NCBI RefSeq assembly: GCF_000647975.1
Contig: NZ_JFKE01000005.1
Coordinates: forward strand, 1 to 64,000
DNA: 64,000 nucleotides
Direction: 5' to 3'
DNA from: Actibacterium mucosum KCTC 23349
GTDB taxonomy: Bacteria; Pseudomonadota; Alphaproteobacteria; Rhodobacterales; Rhodobacteraceae
The position numbers and the translations under genes are program-made. Below, piece by piece: positions 61,335-64,000 of the stretch; within the stretch, counting starts at the first letter, position 1, and each line of letters opens with the position of its first letter. The notes below the pieces were generated by a model. It was not told the origin of the DNA. It searched no databases and was given only the letters and a program-made list of their open reading frames with translations.

Positions 61335-62632
61335 GCGGGTTTGCGGTAAGCAAATGAAACAAGCGCGGCGGCTGCGATGGTGGCCGCCGCAACCGTGAAG
61401 ATCGCAGCCCCCAGCTGCACATAGGCAAGCCCGCCCAAAACCAGCCCCAGTATGCTGGCAACCGCAGCAGCGCTGCCGGCGAAACCCTGCACCGTTCCTT
61501 GCAGCTCGGGCCCCGCCGATTTCGACAGGGCAGATTGAAACGTGGGCCACATCAGGCCGTTGCCAAGGGCAATAAGCGCCGCGCCCAGATACAATGCAAA
61601 CAGCTCGGGCCGTGTCAGGGCCACAAACCCGGCGGCCAGTACCAGCCCGCCATATACCATCAGCGTGCGCTCGCTGAACCTGTCGCTTGCCCACGACAGA
61701 ACCGGCCCCTGAACCACCACCATCAGCAAGCTGAGCACGGCGAAATAGGTGCCGATCTCCACAACATCCCAATCAAGGGCGCCCACCGCATGCACCGGAA
61801 AAGTCGCATAGAAAAAACTGAACCCCATCATGATCAGAAAGTTAACCGACATCAGCGCTGGCATGTTGGGCAAATGCCAGAATGTAGGCTTTTGGCTGGC
61901 TGCATCGCATTCCAGTTTGTAGCTGGGCCGCACCTCCTGACCGTAAACACGGCACGCGTTGCGGGTGCCAACAGGCGCCTCGACCGGTGTCGGGATAACC
62001 TCTTGCAGGCCAAAACGGATCAGAACCAGCGCGACGGCCGAAATGGCAAAAGCGGTGGCCACAGGCAGCACCTCGCCCAGCACGGTTGCCCCCAGCAAGC
62101 CTGCCAGTGCCGGGCCGATGATAAAGCCCAGATTGGTCGACATTGCCATGCGCCCGTAATTGCGGCTGCGGTCTTGCTCGGAGGTTATATCGGCCAAATA
62201 GGCATTGGCCACCGACACGTTGCCGCCAGTTAGCCCGTCCGCCGCCCGCGCCAGAAACAGGACGATCAGGGGCAGTGTCAGCGCAAATTCGCCAAAAATC
62301 GCGCTGCTGATTTCCAGAAGCCGGGCATCGGGCAGCACGAAGGCAACAAGAAACAGCCCCCACGAGGCCAACGTTCCCGCCTGGCTGATCAACAACACGC
62401 GCCGCCGCCCGATCCGGTCGGACAGCCGTCCCAGCACCGGCGCGCCGATCAGTTGAAAGGCTGAATAGGTGGCCGCGATCAGGCCGTAAACCACCGCGTT
62501 GCCGCCCCACAGGGTGACCAGCGTCACCAGGAACGGCACCACGATGGAAAAACCAAGCGTGCCGACAAAATTCACGGCCAAAAGCGGCGCCAGCTGCTGC
62601 GATGGACTTGCGGTTGGGGGGTGATCGGTCAT
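61325..62632 (-). CDS. MFS transporter, TetA/drug:H+ antiporter-like
   Basis: The 435-residue protein has about twelve membrane helices and the MFS loop motif GRLSDRIGRRRVLL (about 68-81), repeated in degenerate form as SWASDRFSERTLM. A long central loop (about 215-265) contains two cysteines. The N-terminal sequence FVGTLGFSIVVPFLVTLV resembles tetracycline/multidrug efflux proteins, but the substrate is unknown. Confidence 0.85.
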   Translation of the reverse strand: MTDHPPTASPSQQLAPLLAVNFVGTLGFSIVVPFLVTLVTLWGGNAVVYGLIAATYSAFQLIGAPVLGRLSDRIGRRRVLLISQAGTLASWGLFLVAFVLPDARLLEISSAIFGEFALTLPLIVLFLARAADGLTGGNVSVANAYLADITSEQDRSRNYGRMAMSTNLGFIIGPALAGLLGATVLGEVLPVATAFAISAVALVLIRFGLQEVIPTPVEAPVGTRNACRVYGQEVRPSYKLECDAASQKPTFWHLPNMPALMSVNFLIMMGFSFFYATFPVHAVGALDWDVVEIGTYFAVLSLLMVVVQGPVLSWASDRFSERTLMVYGGLVLAAGFVALTRPELFALYLGAALIALGNGLMWPTFQSALSKSAGPELQGTVQGFAGSAAAVASILGLVLGGLAYVQLGAAIFTVAAATIAAAALVSFAYRKPAHS

Positions 62633-62811
62633 GATCAGACGCTAGCACGCCTGTGCCCGCGCCAAAAGCACTGCCTTGCCATCAACCGCCCCACCGGGGG
62701 TTGATTTCAAGGGATGCTCCGCCCTAGGTAGGGGCCGCGACCCAACGATACAGGACACCGCCGGTTGGGCCGATAGCCACCCGACCGAACGCGGGTGACG
62801 ATGGTGCAGAC

Positions 62812-63486
62812 ATGACCCCCTCATTTGCAGCCGTGATCTTTGATCTGGACGGTACCTTGCTGGACACCGAGGCCAGCAATACCGAGGCGAGCCTGGCCGC
62901 GATGCGGGCTTTTGGATTGCCGCCGGATGAGGCTTTTCTGGAGCTGATGATCGGCCGCGATTACGAAACCTGCGAAGCGATGATGGCCGAGCGGTATCCC
63001 GGTATCGACCTGGCGGCCTATGGCCGCGTGCTGACCACCGAGTTGGAGCGGGTCGAGGCCGCGGGGTTCCCACTGAAACCCGACGTGCGCGAGGTTCTGG
63101 GTGATTTGCAGGCGGCCGGGAAGCCGCTGGCGCTGGTGACCTCGTCGCGGCGGTCGCGGGCGGATCTGAAGCTGAGCCGCGCAGGACTGACCGATTTCTT
63201 TTCGGTGACCGTCACGCTGGACGACGTGACCGCCGCCAAGCCGGACCCGGCGCCCTATGCGCTGGCGGCGCAGCAGCTGGGTGTTGCGCCCGACACATGC
63301 CTGGTGTTCGAAGACAGCGAAACCGGCGTGGCCTCGGCGTTGGGGGCGGGCATGAAAGTGGTGCAGGTGCCCGACATGTTGCCCGCCGGTGGCCACGCCC
63401 ATGTGACCGCCGACACGCTGTGGGCGGGCGCGCATTCCGTCGGGTTGCCCGTGCGGGCTGCGGCGCCTTGCGAATCCGCTGTGTAA
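62812..63486 (+). CDS. HAD hydrolase, beta-phosphoglucomutase/phosphoglycolate phosphatase-like
   Basis: The 224-residue protein has motif I FDLDGTLLDTE (about 8-18), motif II LVTSSRR (about 104-110), Lys in DDVTAAKPDPAPY (about 137-149) and motif IV VFEDSETGVASALGAGM (about 164-180), with a helical cap inserted after motif I. This is the GPH/beta-PGM subfamily; the substrate is unknown. The promoter for the SRP RNA gene lies inside its last codons. Confidence 0.9.
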   Translation: MTPSFAAVIFDLDGTLLDTEASNTEASLAAMRAFGLPPDEAFLELMIGRDYETCEAMMAERYPGIDLAAYGRVLTTELERVEAAGFPLKPDVREVLGDLQAAGKPLALVTSSRRSRADLKLSRAGLTDFFSVTVTLDDVTAAKPDPAPYALAAQQLGVAPDTCLVFEDSETGVASALGAGMKVVQVPDMLPAGGHAHVTADTLWAGAHSVGLPVRAAAPCESAV

Positions 63487-63496
63487 CATCTATGTA
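63468..63496 (+). promoter_or_regulatory. Promoter of the SRP RNA gene
   Basis: TTGCGA (63468-63473) and TATGTA (63491-63496) are 17 bases apart and end 6 bases before the RNA's predicted 5' end. The -35 box is inside the coding sequence of the upstream HAD gene. Confidence 0.75.
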
Positions 63497-63501
63497 AGCC
63501 C

Positions 63502-63599
63502 GTGAGGGGTTGGCGCGGGCAGGCGCCTCGCCAACCTGGTCAGGTCCGGAAGGAAGCAGCCACAACGAGCCCCGCTTGGGTCGATGTCCAACCTCTCAC
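63502..63599 (+). ncRNA. ffs: Signal recognition particle RNA, small bacterial type
   Basis: The RNA forms one long hairpin: GTGAGGGGTTGG (63502-63513) pairs with CCAACCTCTCAC (63588-63599). The universally conserved domain IV appears as CAGGTCCGGAAGGAAGCAGC (63541-63560), containing the GGAA tetraloop and the asymmetric loop that bind Ffh. The length, about 98 bases, matches 4.5S-type SRP RNA. The exact ends are inferred from pairing. Confidence 0.95.
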
Positions 63600-63631
63600 C
63601 CTACGACCGCTGTAACGTCTGGAGGAATTTA

Positions 63632-63670
63632 ATGATTGTCATCACGCACCTTCAGGCAGGCGGTCTGTAA
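63632..63670 (+). CDS. Candidate 12-residue peptide between ffs and rsgA
   Basis: ATG at 63632 follows GGAGG by 7 bases and encodes MIVITHLQAGGL before TAA. The 3' half lies in a stem: TCAGGCAGG (63652-63660) pairs with CCTGCCTGA (63691-63699), enclosing CGCGG/CCGCG. This may be a leader peptide for rsgA or an accident of a structured spacer. Confidence 0.35.
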   Translation: MIVITHLQAGGL

Positions 63671-63699
63671 ACGCGGCAACCCCGCGCGCCCCTGCCTGA
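63652..63699 (+). promoter_or_regulatory. Nested hairpin between ffs and rsgA
   Basis: A nine-base perfect outer stem (63652-63660 with 63691-63699) encloses a smaller CGCGG-CAACC-CCGCG stem at 63672-63686. No T-run follows. It ends 66 bases before the rsgA start and overlaps the end of a tiny ORF. Confidence 0.45.
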
Positions 63700-63765
63700 C
63701 AAACCACCCGTTTCGCCCGCGTTTGCGGCGCGATGGGTCGTGTTTTCCTGTAATCAGGCAGAGCA

Positions 63766-64000
63766 ATGACTTTTTCTATGACAGACCTTGGATGGTCTAA
63801 TTTCTTCGCCCGCCAGTCCGGCGGGGCGCCGGAGGGCGTGTGTTTTGGGCGCGTTGCCGAGGTGCAGCGCGACATGGTAACGGTGCTGGGTCCCGACGGG
63901 GCCGTCACGTGCGAGACCAAGGGCGGGCTGAGCACCGCCGAGATCGCCGTGGGCGATTGGGTGGCCTTGTCCGCCGATGGTCGGATCGACCACGTGTTGG
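63766..64000 (+). CDS. rsgA: Ribosome small-subunit-dependent GTPase A, 5' part only
   Basis: The first 78 residues are present; the window ends inside the gene. The N-terminal OB-fold is visible, with LGWSNFFARQ, GRVAEVQRDMVTVLG and the conserved IAVGDWVAL, which match RsgA (YjeQ), a late 30S assembly GTPase. The GTPase domain lies beyond the edge, so the call rests on the OB part. Translation could start at 63766 or at the ATG four codons later. Confidence 0.8.
   Translation, partial: MTFSMTDLGWSNFFARQSGGAPEGVCFGRVAEVQRDMVTVLGPDGAVTCETKGGLSTAEIAVGDWVALSADGRIDHVL

Noticed and set aside
62706-62720. FNR-like TTGATTTCAAGGG upstream of the HAD phosphatase
   Set aside because: The second half-site is not ATCAA at four-base spacing, so it does not match the FNR consensus.
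1-64000. Mobile elements, prophage or CRISPR arrays
   Set aside because: No transposase, integrase, phage structural gene, terminal inverted repeats or regularly spaced direct repeats were found. The only long internal repeat is the RTX-type duplication.

Overview
The window reads as one contiguous piece of chromosome from an alphaproteobacterium of the Rhodobacteraceae (Roseobacter/Paracoccus/Rhodobacter type). The evidence is the GC-rich coding sequence, an FnrL regulator next to hemN with a perfect FNR box between them, ccoNOQP and ccoGHIS clusters, a membrane-bound CycM-type cytochrome c, an mcl1 malyl-CoA lyase, DgcN/DgcA, and many small families common in this group. I see no insertion sequence, prophage, integrase or CRISPR array. 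Gene density is high: no gap without a gene exceeds 300 bases, and several convergent pairs share their stop codons.

Layout. 1-3.4 kb: an AGE-family sugar isomerase and a MacB-like ABC ATPase/FtsX permease pair. 3.4-6.8 kb (minus strand): accA, a DUF2161 nuclease-fold protein, an Asp/Glu-racemase-like protein and mcl1. 7.0-10.6 kb (plus): dgcN, dgcA, a NUDIX hydrolase and a D-amino acid aminotransferase, which together suggest D-glutamate and D-alanine use. 10.7-12.6 kb: an internally duplicated RTX-type calcium-binding repeat protein. 12.6-14.1 kb (minus): DUF1244, CHM isomerase, N-formylglutamate amidohydrolase. 14.2-22.8 kb (plus): pyk, rpmI-rplT, a Hint-domain protein, pheS, an esterase, pheT and a GNAT. 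22.8-25.9 kb: a tiny ORF followed by a terminator hairpin, an unrecognised 324-residue protein, YtoQ, a GST, mscL and a CAT tRNA. 25.9-29.6 kb: ABA4-like/MarR, ald/Lrp and ppk2. 29.7-36.3 kb: hemF, a lipoprotein, SDR, an RsmC-like methyltransferase, clpS, a HAD hydrolase, a SPOR-tailed D,D-carboxypeptidase and a FAH-family enzyme.

36.3-49.1 kb is a microaerobic respiration island. It holds ccoS-ccoI-ccoH-ccoG, then a LysR gene and a 51-residue ORF, then ccoP-ccoQ-ccoO-ccoN, uspA, a maleylacetoacetate isomerase-like GST, fnrL and hemN. FNR boxes lie in front of ccoN/uspA, in front of ccoG (one mismatch), and between fnrL and hemN. The oxygen sensor, the high-affinity oxidase, its copper/assembly factors and the oxygen-independent heme enzyme therefore sit together; the oxygen-dependent HemF lies 10 kb away and the CycM cytochrome, a likely electron donor, 10 kb the other way.

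49.1-54.9 kb (minus): yejABEF peptide importer. 55.0-56.1 kb: a RES/Xre toxin-antitoxin pair with twin CATATG-centred palindromes upstream. 56.2-64 kb: cycM, pheA, an SRPBCC protein, nudC, a Tat-exported CpdB-type nucleotidase, an MFS exporter, a HAD phosphatase, the SRP RNA gene with a clear promoter, a tiny ORF within a hairpin, and the 5' end of rsgA, cut by the window edge.

The strongest less-ordinary signals are two tiny ORFs with ideal Shine-Dalgarno sequences beside hairpins (22866-22913 and 63632-63670), an inverted repeat that folds a start codon against the pyk stop codon (15635-15670), the gene insertion splitting the cco cluster, the paired MarR and toxin-antitoxin operators, and the recurring four-base shared stops of convergent genes. 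None of these amounts to a clearly new system from sequence alone.
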